Part shown: piece by piece, positions 21,863-31,682 of the stretch
Numbering within the stretch: position 1 is the first letter of the stretch
Layout of the letters: each line of letters begins with the position of its first letter
Notes under the pieces: generated by a model
Database searches by the model: none
What the model saw: only the letters and a program-made list of their open reading frames with translations
Told to the model about the DNA's origin: nothing
Assembly (NCBI GenBank): GCA_964438995.1
Contig: CAYTMQ010000001.1
Span: 632,155-696,154 of the forward strand
Reading direction: 5' to 3'
Source of the DNA: JABMMZ01 sp964438995
Lineage (GTDB): Bacteria; Bacteroidota; Bacteroidia; NS11-12g; UBA955
Length of the DNA stretch: 64,000 nt
Made by a program: the position numbers and the translations under genes

Positions 21863-24457
21863 ATGTGTAGGTTTTTATTGATTTTTACCATTCTGTTTTC
21901 TGCGATTTCAGTCACGGCTCAAACAGATATTCTCAATAAAAAAATCACTTTAAAAGTCAGAAAACAAGCTTTACCAGAGATATTAAAAGCCATTGAGAAG
22001 GAAGCTGGTGTATCGTTTAATTTCAATCAAAAAATCATTCCAAATGGCAAATACAATTTACAAGCCAATGCTGAAGAGTTGAGCGTTGTTTTAGTGGATT
22101 TGTTAACGCCTCATAATTTAACTTTTTCATTGCTTTATGGCCATCACATTGTCATCACAAAAGTAGAAAAGAAGGTCGCAAAACATATAGTTACTGGTTA
22201 TGTAACAGATGAGTTGAGTGGAGAGAAATTAATAGGTGTAACGATTTATAATCAAACTACATTGACCAATTCAAACACCAATCAAGATGGCTACTATGCA
22301 TTGTCTTTGAAAGAGGATAGTGTAACACTTGTGTTTTCAAAATTTCCATATAAAAAACAAGCCATTAAAATATACTTAAGAAAAGACACTTCCATTAATA
22401 TAGTGCTGAAGGATGAGCAAGAATTTCCAAATTTTACGCTCACATCAAAACCAGACAACCAACTCAACTATAAACCTGATGAAATCAATTTGGGGCAGAG
22501 AGCAATCAAAAAATTTCCAGTTTTGTTTGGAGAAACAGATGTTTTAAAAGGACTTCAATTGTTGCCTGGCGTGAGTTCGGGAAGTGATGGTACCATTGGG
22601 TTGAACATTAGAGGAGGGGGAGCAGATCAGAATTTAATTCTATTAGACGATGTGCCAATTTACAATCCTTCTCATATTTTTGGATTTTTTAGCGTGTTCA
22701 ATTCAGACATTGTAAAAGATGTTAAATTGATTAAAGGTGGAATGCCTGCAAGGTATTCAGGACGCGTTAGCAGTGTTATAGACGTACGTTCTTTAGATGG
22801 CAATACTAAGAAAATAAAAGCGCAAGTCTCATTAGGCACTTTGTCATCTAAATTGACCATCGATGGTCCGATTGGTAAGAACAAGAAAACCACATTTATC
22901 GTAGGTGCTCGACGTTCTTATTTCGATTTATTTAATACTGCGGCTATAGCCTCACTCATCTCAGCAGATTTTTCACAATTGAAAACAGGGTATTATTTTT
23001 ACGATGCCAATGGAAAAATCAACCACCAATTTAGCGATAAACACCAATTGTCATTCTCGTTTTATACTGGATTAGACAACTTGTTCATCAAGAATTCATT
23101 TTCATTAAAAGACCCAGAGAAATTGATTTCTGAACGTGATAAACAAACCATCTTTTGGGGGAATAGACTATATAGCTTAAGAGACCACCATGTATGGTCG
23201 CCAAAGGTATCTGCTTGGGCAAATCTATCACATTCTAGCTATGGTTTTGGAAATGAATCATCCTACGAGTACAGTGAAAACACGGATACTGTGCAGTATT
23301 CGAACGCCTATTTATATAAGTTTAAAACCAGTATACAAACCACCAATTTGTCTTATAACATCGAATACAAAACGTCAGATTGGTTGACTATTATAACTGG
23401 TATTGGTAGTTCTTTACACGATTTTAAAAGAGATATAACTTCATCTGATAATATTACCAACACGAACATCAGAGAAAATAGCAGCAATAAAGTAACAGAA
23501 TCTAACGGTTATGTAGAAGGCATTTGGAAAGTTAGAAGAAGGTTGATAGTTAACACTGGTGTACATCAAGTGATGTATGCCTTGACAAATAAAACGTATT
23601 ACGGCACTCAGCCAAGACTGTCTGTCAATTATAAGTTTAAGAAAAATTGGTTGTTACATGGAGGTTATCAAAGTACCATGCAATTTTTACATTTATTAAC
23701 AGGTATAACAGGTGGTATACCAATCGATTTATGGCTGCCTTCAACAACCAATATCAAACCAGAAACTGGTAAGTTAATTAGTGGAGGCATCTCTTATGCT
23801 AAGGGTGATTTTGTTGTAAATCTCGAAGGGTTTAACAAAAGAATGTCAAATTTGATTGACTACAAAGACCAAGCAAATTATGTTGGAGTGGATAACAATT
23901 GGGAACAAAAAATTACATCAGGTAAAGGCTTAGCTTATGGATATGAATTGCTGTTAGAAAAAAGAAATGGCAAGACCAAAGGTTGGATCAGTTATACTTT
24001 GAGTTGGAATAACAGACAATTTGATTTGATCAATCAAGGTAGAGTGTTTCCTTACAGATATGATAGAAGACATAATGTGGCGGTGTTTCTAGGACACGAC
24101 TTCAATAAGAAAGTAGATATGGGTGTGAGTTGGGTGTATACTTCTGGAGCTAATTATACGGTACCAGAGCAGGTGTATTTCTTGCATTCAGGATTAGCGC
24201 CAAACAACATCATTTATTTGTATGGTGATAGAAACAACTATCAGTTTCCAAATTATCACAGATTGGACTTTGGATTCAATTTTAAGAAGCAGAAAAAACA
24301 TTATCACAGATTGTTGAGTATTGGCGCATATAATGTATACAATAGATTGAATCCATTTTACATCATGCCTGCCTATAATGCCTCAGGGAATAGAGTGTTT
24401 GAAGCAGTAAGTTTGTTTCCTTTTTTGCCTAGTATCAATTATAAATTAGTATTTTGA
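21863..24457 (+). CDS. TonB-dependent receptor with STN and carboxypeptidase-regulatory domains
   Basis: This 864-residue outer membrane protein has, in order: signal peptide (to about 20), secretin/TonB STN domain (about 25-105, ALPEILKAIEKEAGVSFNF), carboxypeptidase-regulatory-like domain (about 112-185, VTGYVTDELSGEKLIGVTI), plug domain (about 215-330, LPGVSSGSDGTIGLNIRGGG, NLILLDDVPIYNPSH) and a beta barrel to the C-terminal YKLVF. The STN domain marks it as a transducer-type receptor that talks to FecR and an ECF sigma factor, and the FecR gene lies upstream. The substrate is unknown. The stop overlaps the start of the DUF4249 gene, a common partner of such receptors. Confidence 0.9.
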   Translation: MCRFLLIFTILFSAISVTAQTDILNKKITLKVRKQALPEILKAIEKEAGVSFNFNQKIIPNGKYNLQANAEELSVVLVDLLTPHNLTFSLLYGHHIVITKVEKKVAKHIVTGYVTDELSGEKLIGVTIYNQTTLTNSNTNQDGYYALSLKEDSVTLVFSKFPYKKQAIKIYLRKDTSINIVLKDEQEFPNFTLTSKPDNQLNYKPDEINLGQRAIKKFPVLFGETDVLKGLQLLPGVSSGSDGTIGLNIRGGGADQNLILLDDVPIYNPSHIFGFFSVFNSDIVKDVKLIKGGMPARYSGRVSSVIDVRSLDGNTKKIKAQVSLGTLSSKLTIDGPIGKNKKTTFIVGARRSYFDLFNTAAIASLISADFSQLKTGYYFYDANGKINHQFSDKHQLSFSFYTGLDNLFIKNSFSLKDPEKLISERDKQTIFWGNRLYSLRDHHVWSPKVSAWANLSHSSYGFGNESSYEYSENTDTVQYSNAYLYKFKTSIQTTNLSYNIEYKTSDWLTIITGIGSSLHDFKRDITSSDNITNTNIRENSSNKVTESNGYVEGIWKVRRRLIVNTGVHQVMYALTNKTYYGTQPRLSVNYKFKKNWLLHGGYQSTMQFLHLLTGITGGIPIDLWLPSTTNIKPETGKLISGGISYAKGDFVVNLEGFNKRMSNLIDYKDQANYVGVDNNWEQKITSGKGLAYGYELLLEKRNGKTKGWISYTLSWNNRQFDLINQGRVFPYRYDRRHNVAVFLGHDFNKKVDMGVSWVYTSGANYTVPEQVYFLHSGLAPNNIIYLYGDRNNYQFPNYHRLDFGFNFKKQKKHYHRLLSIGAYNVYNRLNPFYIMPAYNASGNRVFEAVSLFPFLPSINYKLVF

Positions 24458-25338
24458 AACGCTCAGTTACATATTGCCTTTGCTTGTTTTTGCTTTTTTC
24501 TTGCAAGAGAGAAATCAGCATCAACATTCCAGATAAAGCTTCAGTATTGGTTGTAGATGCAGCGTTGTATAGTGATAGCTTTATATCGGTAAGTTTGTCA
24601 AGAACACAAAACATCACAGATAATTCAAAAAAGAGGTATGTAGACAATGCTACAATTGAAGTTTTTAATAAGGATTCAATCATATTAGATGTTCTTTCAC
24701 ATATATCCAATGGGTTGTATTTGTCTTCATCTTTAAAAGCAAAATCAAAAGATGTATACATATTTAAAATCAGTTATGAAGGCAATACATATTGGTCTAA
24801 CGACAGAGTACCCGACTCGATAAAATGTATTGTGCAAGATACAGCACGCGTAATTTTTTCAGGCAAACCCAATTTTTTTCAATTCAATATAAAAATCGAT
24901 GATTTAGGTTCACAAAAGAACTTTTATGGCTTAAAAGTAAAACGTTATTATAAAGAAATTGATGGCACAGATACTTTAAGTTTGGACGAATGGTGCACCA
25001 TTCAATCGGTTGATTTGATATTGACAGAAGACCCACAAACCAAGTTCTCAAATAAACATGTGTTGTTTAAAGATGCATTTTTTAATGGCACACAGCAATT
25101 CATTAAATTCGGTATTCCCGATTTATTTGTCAAGCAAAATCAAATAACAACTTCATTAGAATTGTTTGTCTCTTCATATTCTGAAAATGCTTTCAACTAT
25201 TACAATTCAGTCAACGAACATTTATTTTATCAAAACGACCCATTCTCTCAGCCCACCCTTATTAAGGGCAATATTCAGGGTGCATTTGGAGGTATAGTTG
25301 CAGAATACACCCAGAAGTTTGCCTTTAGTTTTAAATGA
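24454..25338 (+). CDS. DUF4249-family lipoprotein
   Basis: This 294-residue protein has a signal peptide with lipobox LFLLFSC followed by KRE, then INIPDKASVLVVDAAL, ISVSLSRTQNI, YVDNATIEVFNKD and YEGNTYWSNDRVPD. These are typical of DUF4249, which occurs beside TonB-dependent receptors in Bacteroidota and probably forms part of the uptake complex on the outer membrane. The start codon is TTG, four bases inside the receptor gene end. Its 3' end abuts the convergent membrane-protein gene with no gap. The function in binding is inferred from association only. Confidence 0.75.
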   Translation: MKRSVTYCLCLFLLFSCKREISINIPDKASVLVVDAALYSDSFISVSLSRTQNITDNSKKRYVDNATIEVFNKDSIILDVLSHISNGLYLSSSLKAKSKDVYIFKISYEGNTYWSNDRVPDSIKCIVQDTARVIFSGKPNFFQFNIKIDDLGSQKNFYGLKVKRYYKEIDGTDTLSLDEWCTIQSVDLILTEDPQTKFSNKHVLFKDAFFNGTQQFIKFGIPDLFVKQNQITTSLELFVSSYSENAFNYYNSVNEHLFYQNDPFSQPTLIKGNIQGAFGGIVAEYTQKFAFSFK

Positions 25339-26814
25339 TCATTCGCTAGGGTTGGCTTGCCACTTATACATGTTTGGCAGCGTAAAGAAGAAGAATGTTA
25401 CAACTAATAAAACGATGTTTAGACAATTAATGGTATTCCAATTTGAGCTTATCCAATGGTGAATAGGCAATGCTGGTCTGGTTATTACCCAATAGTTGTT
25501 TATACACTCAGTTATATCACCTGTTAGAGAATAAATTTGTTGAAATATGACAGGCAAGCAACCTGCTAGTCCTATTGAAAACCAAATCAACCAAATGGCA
25601 GATTGTAGTTTCTGTTGTTTTCGCTTTATAAGTACAAATCCTAAAATGCCACATGTTAAAATAAATGTCACATAGAATGCCGACATAAAAAAGTCTGATT
25701 TGCTGATATTGCCAATGATTACAAACACTATTGTTACCACACCTGTTCCAATGATGGAAGAAATCCATGGTTTGAATCTTGTGAATCTGAAACTCAACAA
25801 AATAAAACTTAAACCTAATGTAATATATAGCCATACGATGAATTGACCAGAAGACATCAAACTATTTTCTTTTATTCTTCTAATAGTAGATGGTACATCG
25901 TTCATAGTATAGAGATTTGTGGTGCCGCACATTTCAGAGAAATTTACTGCTATTTTATAATCGACAGTATAATTGGAATCACTGAAACACAGTTGGGCTA
26001 TTTTATTGCTTCTAAGTGAAGTTGGAATTTGTACCTGTCCACCAATTAGGTTATAGGCATCTAAAACATATATGATAGAATCTGTTTGCTTGTTGAGCAG
26101 CCATCTCTTAGCGATATCAGAGTAGTTGCCTTTGAACAATTTATTCGCTGGTATTTTATTGCAATAATTCAAGTAGCTGTATTCCATAGTTCTGACATTG
26201 GGTATCTGAACCGCCACTGTTGTATCTGGAGCAGGATATGGAAATTCAGAACTATATTCCTCTACGCATTTTTGACGTGTATCAATTTTAATTGTCGTAT
26301 CAATTGGCCTGTAAATTGAATCACAACAGCTGGCTTTTTCAAATTTCTCAATGTTTTCGGGGATAAAACAAGCAGCCATATTGACAATGTCTTCAATGCC
26401 GGATTCATCTAACGTTTCTACCAAATGTTTTTTCTTCAAATCTTTCCCTATTTGATAACTCAAATACACAAAAGAGAGAGTAGCAAATATGGATAAGACG
26501 ATCAGAGTTTCTTTTACAAGATAGGATTTGGAAACAGGGTAAAAGCTTTTAAATGCGTTGTTTCTCAAATATTGAAATAGCCATATAATTAAGGTTATGA
26601 AAAGAACAAGAGTGGCAAACATATAGACACCAAATTCATCAATAATTATGGCACCAAAATAGTCGTCGTTCATAAAGACACTAGATCTTCCTTTAACAGA
26701 CAAATAGCCCATAATGAAATACAAGAAATTCATAAAAATTAAGAACAACCACATTTGAGGTGCTCTTGTATTCCATAAAAGGGGGAATCTAAAAATAAGG
26801 TTTTTGAATTTCAT
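25339..26814 (-). CDS. ABC transporter membrane partner with large extracytoplasmic loop
   Basis: This 491-residue protein has about eight membrane helices: three in the first 130 residues (WLFLIFMNFLYFIMGYL, GVYMFATLVLFITLIIWLF, IVLSIFATLSFVYLSY) and five after residue 330. Between them is a soluble loop of about 190 residues with several cysteines (ASCCDSIYRP, KCVEEY). The gene starts four bases after the ABC ATPase gene, so the two probably make one transporter. The arrangement recalls ABC-2-type permeases with an inserted domain, but I do not recognise a named family. The substrate is unknown. Confidence 0.6.
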   Translation of the reverse strand: MKFKNLIFRFPLLWNTRAPQMWLFLIFMNFLYFIMGYLSVKGRSSVFMNDDYFGAIIIDEFGVYMFATLVLFITLIIWLFQYLRNNAFKSFYPVSKSYLVKETLIVLSIFATLSFVYLSYQIGKDLKKKHLVETLDESGIEDIVNMAACFIPENIEKFEKASCCDSIYRPIDTTIKIDTRQKCVEEYSSEFPYPAPDTTVAVQIPNVRTMEYSYLNYCNKIPANKLFKGNYSDIAKRWLLNKQTDSIIYVLDAYNLIGGQVQIPTSLRSNKIAQLCFSDSNYTVDYKIAVNFSEMCGTTNLYTMNDVPSTIRRIKENSLMSSGQFIVWLYITLGLSFILLSFRFTRFKPWISSIIGTGVVTIVFVIIGNISKSDFFMSAFYVTFILTCGILGFVLIKRKQQKLQSAIWLIWFSIGLAGCLPVIFQQIYSLTGDITECINNYWVITRPALPIHHWISSNWNTINCLNIVLLVVTFFFFTLPNMYKWQANPSE

Positions 26815-26818
26815 AAGG

Positions 26819-27976
26819 TTATTGGATGAAGAATCTTCTAGATGAATGTGTAATGTTTCTGATGTATCTTATCGGTAAGTTGTTTGCTCCGATGGTGCTG
26901 TAAATTTGATTGGATTGTGTGTCCGACTTGAAGTGCAAGACATACACACCTCCATTGTATTGTATGCTCTCTAATCCAATGCCATTGAATACATTGAATA
27001 AGGTATCTCTGTCGGTATCGGTCTCTATTTCAAAAATCAATTGACTTGCTGCCGATTCAGAATTGTCGTTGTTTACTTTGCCTTGATATTGTGCCACTCC
27101 TTGACGCAAGAACACCACCAAATCAGAGATTTTTTCTACTTCATACAATTGCTGAGAACTTAGTACAATACCAAAAGGTTGAGTAATAGACATACTCATG
27201 TGTTTTAGATCTTGTAAGATGGTTTGCTGAGAAATGATGTCAAGATTGGACAAGGGTTCATCTAGCAACATTAGTTCTGGCTGTCTTAAAAGGGCTTTAG
27301 CCAATTCGAATCGGGTTCTATAACCAGATGAAATTCTATTCCACCCCAGGTTTTTGTAAGGTCTTAATCCAAGTCTAGCGATTATCAATTCGGCTTTCAA
27401 TTTGTTTTCTCTATTGTAGATGCCATGCGAAGACAAGGTAAAATACAAATTGTCCATCAAAGAACCGTACCATCTTGGAACCCTTTGAGGAATGTAAATA
27501 AGCTTGGTTCTTAATTCAAACAGCGACTTTGATTCTGATTCAGCTTTGTAAGAAATGTTGCCTTTGTCTTGAATCAAATCCTTTGCTAATAGTCTTAGAA
27601 GTGTTGTTTTTCCATTGCCATTTTCGCCCACCAAACCAACCACTTCACCGTATTTGACTGAAAAACTTAAAGGGGATATTTTAAAATTCCCATTGGCGTA
27701 TTTTTTTTCAATGGCATCAACTTCTAGCAATGGCCTGCTAATATCTTTATTAGTCAATGATATTTTTGACATGTCATCAATCAACTGCATGGTTGCAGGA
27801 GATGTAGCGATGTCATTATCGGATGAATTGTTTTCAAGAATGTCTACCATTTTGGCATAGATATCAGTGTTTTGAGTGTCCATCACACAATCAATCATTC
27901 TTCTAATACCAAGCGAGTGGTCGCCATTGTTGAAGTATGTTTTTACCTCGTTGAGGTGTTTATTGAAACTAGACAT
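26819..27976 (-). CDS. ABC transporter ATP-binding protein with N-terminal extension
   Basis: This 385-residue protein has a helical extension of about 80 residues, then a nucleotide-binding domain: Walker A GENGNGKTT (117-125), signature region RISSGYRTRFELAKALL (SSGYR instead of LSGGQ), Walker B LMLLDEPLSNLD, and a switch region with SSQQLYEV where the usual histidine is replaced. A C-terminal ferredoxin-like tail (about 300-385) follows. The extension and the altered signature are unusual. It is the first gene of a pair with the membrane protein downstream. Export of a small molecule or lipid is a guess from fold only. Confidence 0.8.
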   Translation of the reverse strand: MSSFNKHLNEVKTYFNNGDHSLGIRRMIDCVMDTQNTDIYAKMVDILENNSSDNDIATSPATMQLIDDMSKISLTNKDISRPLLEVDAIEKKYANGNFKISPLSFSVKYGEVVGLVGENGNGKTTLLRLLAKDLIQDKGNISYKAESESKSLFELRTKLIYIPQRVPRWYGSLMDNLYFTLSSHGIYNRENKLKAELIIARLGLRPYKNLGWNRISSGYRTRFELAKALLRQPELMLLDEPLSNLDIISQQTILQDLKHMSMSITQPFGIVLSSQQLYEVEKISDLVVFLRQGVAQYQGKVNNDNSESAASQLIFEIETDTDRDTLFNVFNGIGLESIQYNGGVYVLHFKSDTQSNQIYSTIGANNLPIRYIRNITHSSRRFFIQ

Positions 27977-28128
27977 ATTGAGGCAATTAACTCAAAAATT
28001 CCATTCTTTATTACAAAGAATTATCAGAATTCTGTCAAATTAAGATTTTGAAGGATAAAATCTTAGTAAGATAAATTGGGGTATAATTTTTTTAATTTAT
28101 AAAATACCCTCATTTTTGCAGAATATTT

Positions 28129-29049
28129 ATGAGTTTATTGGTAACAGGAACAGTAGCATTCGACGCTATTGAGACTCCATTTGGAAAAACAGACAAAATC
28201 ATTGGTGGTGCTGCAACATACGTAAGTTTGGCTGCATCTTATTTTGCTAATAATGTTGGATTAATAGCTGTTGTGGGCGACGATTTCCCTCAGTCATACA
28301 TTGATTTCTTAAAGTCGAAAGGCATTAATATCGATGGTTTACAAGTGAAAAATGGTGAGAAATCATTTTTCTGGAGTGGTCGCTATTTCAACGATATGAA
28401 CAGTCGCGAGACACTGATTACCGAATTAAACGTATTAGCCAATTTCGACCCAATTGTGCCTGCTGGTCAAGATGCACCTGACTATTTGATGTTGGGCAAT
28501 CTAGCGCCAATAGTACAAAGTACATTGATCAAACGTTTGAGCAAACGACCTAAATTGATTGTGATGGACACCATGAACTTTTGGATGGATGTGGCCATGG
28601 ACGATTTGAAAGAAACCTTGAAAATGGTAGATGTGTTAACCATCAACGATGAGGAAGCTCGTCAGTTGTCTGGTGAATACAGTTTAATTAAAGCCTCAAG
28701 AAAAATCAGAGAAATGGGTCCGAAGTACTTGATCATCAAAAAAGGTGAGCACGGCGCTTTGTTGTTTTACAACGACCAAGTATTTTTTGCTCCAGCAATG
28801 TTGCTAGAAGAAGTCTTCGACCCAACTGGAGCTGGTGATACATTTGCTGGTGGGTTCATTGGATGGCTAGCAAAAACAGACGATATCAGTTTTGAAAATA
28901 TGAAGAGAGCCATCATTTATGGTTCTGCAATGGCAAGTTTCTGTGTTGAAAAATTTGGAACAGATAACATTGTCAATATTGATGAGAAAGCCTTACAAGA
29001 TAGAGTTCAAGCATTCAGAGAACTCAGTTATGTTGAAATGATGCAATAA
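28129..29049 (+). CDS. PfkB-family carbohydrate/nucleoside kinase
   Basis: This 306-residue protein begins LLVTGTVAFDAIETPFG and carries the family signatures KIIGGAATYVSLAASYF (substrate end) and DPTGAGDTFAGGFIGWLA (ATP/anion hole with the catalytic Asp). Bacteroidota proteins of this kind are annotated as sugar kinases or adenosine-kinase-like proteins, and the exact substrate cannot be read. The N-terminus and length are complete. It is followed after two bases by aat and then a biotin carboxylase gene on the same strand. Confidence 0.85.
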   Translation: MSLLVTGTVAFDAIETPFGKTDKIIGGAATYVSLAASYFANNVGLIAVVGDDFPQSYIDFLKSKGINIDGLQVKNGEKSFFWSGRYFNDMNSRETLITELNVLANFDPIVPAGQDAPDYLMLGNLAPIVQSTLIKRLSKRPKLIVMDTMNFWMDVAMDDLKETLKMVDVLTINDEEARQLSGEYSLIKASRKIREMGPKYLIIKKGEHGALLFYNDQVFFAPAMLLEEVFDPTGAGDTFAGGFIGWLAKTDDISFENMKRAIIYGSAMASFCVEKFGTDNIVNIDEKALQDRVQAFRELSYVEMMQ

Positions 29050-29051
29050 TT

Positions 29052-29609
29052 ATGCTTACGGCACATCAGGTGTTGCACGGTTATACCCAAGGTATATTTC
29101 CCATGGCTGATCCAGATGAGAATGATGCCATATTCTGGTACGAGCCAGAAATGCGTGGTGTCATATTGCCTGAAGAGTTTCACATCCCAAAGAATTTAAG
29201 AAGACTGTACAACAAGCAGCCATTTGAGTTGCACATCAACAAAGATTTTAGAACCTGTATTGAAATGTGCTCTCACCGCGAGGAGACTTGGATTTCTGAT
29301 GAAATCATCGATGTGTATTGCGGTCTCAATAAAATGGGGTATGGCATGAGTTTCGAAGTTTGGTTAAACGGCGAAATGGTTGGTGGTTTGTATGGAGTAG
29401 TAATGGGAAAAATATTCTTTGGAGAAAGCATGTTTCATACTGTCACCAATGCCAGTAAAATAGCCCTTGTGTACTTGATGGAGTGGGTTAGGGATAAAGA
29501 CATTCAGGTAGTCGACTGCCAATTTATCAACGAACATTTACTTCAATTTGGAGCTAAAGAGATTCCTCAGGAAGAATTTCTAGAATTATTGAATAAGGCT
29601 TTGAATTAA
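29052..29609 (+). CDS. aat: Leucyl/phenylalanyl-tRNA-protein transferase
   Basis: This 185-residue enzyme shows the Aat family strings YTQGIFPMADPDE, FWYEPEMRGVILPE, EETWISDEIIDVY, GLYGVVMGKIFFGESMF and VVDCQFINEHLLQFGA. It adds Leu or Phe from aminoacyl-tRNA to proteins with N-terminal Lys/Arg and marks them for ClpAP/ClpS degradation. The size is at the short end of the family, as usual in Bacteroidota. The gene starts two bases after the pfkB stop codon, so they share a transcript. Confidence 0.93.
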   Translation: MLTAHQVLHGYTQGIFPMADPDENDAIFWYEPEMRGVILPEEFHIPKNLRRLYNKQPFELHINKDFRTCIEMCSHREETWISDEIIDVYCGLNKMGYGMSFEVWLNGEMVGGLYGVVMGKIFFGESMFHTVTNASKIALVYLMEWVRDKDIQVVDCQFINEHLLQFGAKEIPQEEFLELLNKALN

Positions 29610-29615
29610 AAACTA

Positions 29616-29623
29616 TAAATTTG
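29616..29623 (+). promoter_or_regulatory. -7 box of the biotin carboxylase gene
   Basis: TAAATTTG is a perfect match, nine bases before ATG 29633. A TTTG lies at 29600 but at a short spacing of 12. Confidence 0.5.
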
Positions 29624-29632
29624 CAATTTATC

Positions 29633-31135
29633 ATGAGAAAAATACAAAAACTTCTTGTTGCTAATAGAGGTGAAATCGCCATCAGAGTAATGCGTACTTG
29701 CAGAGAGATGGGCATTCGCACAGTGGCAGTATACAGTGATGCTGACAGAAATGCATTGCATGTTAGGTATGCAGACGAAGCCTATCGCTTAGGTCCGCCA
29801 CCTTCAAGAGAGTCGTATTTGTTGGCAGATAAAATCATTGATATTTGCAAAGAGCACAATGTGGATGCCGTACACCCAGGATATGGGTTTTTATCTGAGC
29901 GTTCAGAATTTGCAACCAAGTTAGAAGAGGCTGGTATTATTTTCGTGGGACCAAGTGCTGAGAGTATGGATTTGATGGGCAGTAAAATTGCCAGCAAGCA
30001 AGCGGTTGCCAATTTTGGTGTTCCACTAGTTCCAGGATTAAAAGATGCCATTACAGACATAGAAGCAGCTAAAAAAGTTGCTACAGAAATAGGATTTCCT
30101 GTCTTGATTAAAGCCAGTGCAGGTGGAGGAGGAAAAGGTATGAGAATTGTCAACAATGTTGACGAATTTGAATCTCAGATGCACATGGCACAAAGTGAAG
30201 CTTTGAGTTCTTTTGGCGATGGTGCTGTATTCATTGAAAAGTATGTTGCTGCTCCCCGTCACATTGAAATACAATTAATGGCCGATAACCATGGCAACGT
30301 GTGTTACTTATTTGAGCGCGATTGCAGCATACAAAGAAGACATCAGAAATTGGTAGAGGAAGCACCAAGTGCGGTATTAACGCCTGAGTTAAGAAAGCAA
30401 ATGGGTGAAGCAGCTGTTAATGTTGCAAAGGCTGCTAAATACAGTGGTGCAGGAACAGTAGAGTTTTTATTAGATGAAAAATTAAACTTCTACTTCTTAG
30501 AAATGAATACCCGATTGCAAGTAGAGCATCCAGTAACAGAATTGATAACTGGACTTGATTTAGTGAAAGAGCAAATTCGAGTTGCAGAGGGTCATACATT
30601 GAGCTTTACACAAGAAGATTTGAGCATCAACGGTCATGCGATGGAGTTGAGGATTTGCGCCGAAGACCCAACCAACAATTTCTTACCAGACATTGGCACA
30701 TTGAGTACTTATAAAGTGCCACAGGGACCAGGCATAAGGGTAGACGATTGTATGGAAGAGGGCATGGAAATACCCATCCATTACGACAACATGATAGCTA
30801 AATTGATTGTTTGGGCAGATACGAGAGAAAATGCCATAGAGAAGATGAAGAGGGCCATTTCAGAATACCGAGTATCGGGAGTAGCAAACACATTGCAGTT
30901 CGGTCATTGGGTAATGGAGAACGAGCATTTCATAAAAGGTAATTTCGACACCAAATTCATAGACAATTATTTCAAGCCAGAGTATTTGGCACAAGGCTAT
31001 GACACCCATTTAGAGGAGGCACTAGGCTTAGTAGCATCCTATGTTTTCGCCAATCAAAAAGCAGAAACGGCAACGGCCCAAAACAACGCCAACCAAGATT
31101 CTGAGTGGTACAGAAAGCGCAGAAGTTTGAGGTAG
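29633..31135 (+). CDS. Biotin carboxylase subunit of an acyl-CoA carboxylase
   Basis: This 500-residue enzyme has the biotin carboxylase N-domain (LLVANRGEIAIRVMRTCREM), ATP-grasp centre (LIKASAGGGGKGMRIV, FIEKYVAAPRHIEIQ, EMNTRLQVEHPVTE) and C-domain (MELRICAEDPTNNFLPDIG). It carboxylates biotin using ATP and bicarbonate. No biotinyl domain is fused, so carrier and transcarboxylase are separate. About 50 extra C-terminal residues (rich in Ala, Gln, Asn) look disordered. The acceptor may be acetyl- or propionyl-CoA; a B12-binding mutase domain at 36680 makes the propionyl route plausible. I chose ATG 29633 because it begins the conserved N-terminus and follows a -7 box. Confidence 0.88.
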   Translation: MRKIQKLLVANRGEIAIRVMRTCREMGIRTVAVYSDADRNALHVRYADEAYRLGPPPSRESYLLADKIIDICKEHNVDAVHPGYGFLSERSEFATKLEEAGIIFVGPSAESMDLMGSKIASKQAVANFGVPLVPGLKDAITDIEAAKKVATEIGFPVLIKASAGGGGKGMRIVNNVDEFESQMHMAQSEALSSFGDGAVFIEKYVAAPRHIEIQLMADNHGNVCYLFERDCSIQRRHQKLVEEAPSAVLTPELRKQMGEAAVNVAKAAKYSGAGTVEFLLDEKLNFYFLEMNTRLQVEHPVTELITGLDLVKEQIRVAEGHTLSFTQEDLSINGHAMELRICAEDPTNNFLPDIGTLSTYKVPQGPGIRVDDCMEEGMEIPIHYDNMIAKLIVWADTRENAIEKMKRAISEYRVSGVANTLQFGHWVMENEHFIKGNFDTKFIDNYFKPEYLAQGYDTHLEEALGLVASYVFANQKAETATAQNNANQDSEWYRKRRSLR

Positions 31136-31185
31136 GGGGAGAAGATTTAGGGAAGAGGCGTTAGGGTATAGTGGGCTCGCGCCTG

Positions 31186-31400
31186 AAGAATTAAATGAAA
31201 GGGTTTATAATGTATCTTGAGTTTTTATAGATGCAAATAATAGTTTAAGTTTTATACTAAAAGATGAAAGTAAATCGATAGCATAAAGTGGACTGAAGTA
31301 AATCAAAAAGAAGTTATTCAATTCTAGTTATAGTTATAAGAGCTATTGAAGATTCTTTAGATGAAATGACTTAATATTACCGAGTAACGGATGCGATTTA
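31186..31400 (+). pseudogene. Decayed gene copy A in an AT-rich patch
   Basis: Translating piecewise gives sensible protein text broken by stops and frameshifts: ANNSLSFILKDESKSI, then SIKWTEVNQKEVIQF, then IRAIEDSLDEMT-stop-YYRVTDAIY-stop-NKQWIEL. The in-frame TAA codons fall where Glu (GAA) would fit. A second decayed copy at 31683-31850 repeats the order SI(K/N)W ... DS(L/R)(D/E)E(M/L)T. The bases before it (31136-31185) contain GATTTAGGGA, also found in the dispersed repeats. I infer tandem paralogues now inactive. A resemblance to small bacteriocin-immunity-type proteins is only an impression. Confidence 0.45.
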
Positions 31401-31412
31401 TTAAAATAAACA

Positions 31413-31673
31413 ATGGATAGAATTAAACAATTTTATGGTGTTGAAAATTTTAAATCAATTAAAACTATATTCAAGGTAAACCTTATTATCTATGTTCCAG
31501 TATTGGTTGTAACTGCATTTTATGAAGATTTGCCTTTCTATGGTAGGAATACTATTTATTCTAATTTTTATTATTTAATACGTTTTATCGCTACTCTTAT
31601 TTTGGTAATTTCATTATTTATAATAGGAATAATAACAGTTAGAGCTATTTTTAGATATTTTAATTCTCTATAA
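31413..31673 (+). CDS. Small two-helix membrane protein, unknown
   Basis: This 86-residue reading frame begins with ATG and has two hydrophobic helices (about 22-38, VNLIIYVPVLVVTAFY, and about 56-80, FIATLILVISLFIIGIITV) separated by a short polar loop. It is very AT-rich like its surroundings and lies between two decayed gene copies. I recognise no family. It may be a genuine small membrane protein of an accessory cassette or a remnant that happens to stay open. Confidence 0.4.
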   Translation: MDRIKQFYGVENFKSIKTIFKVNLIIYVPVLVVTAFYEDLPFYGRNTIYSNFYYLIRFIATLILVISLFIIGIITVRAIFRYFNSL

Positions 31674-31682
31674 TTGTAAATC

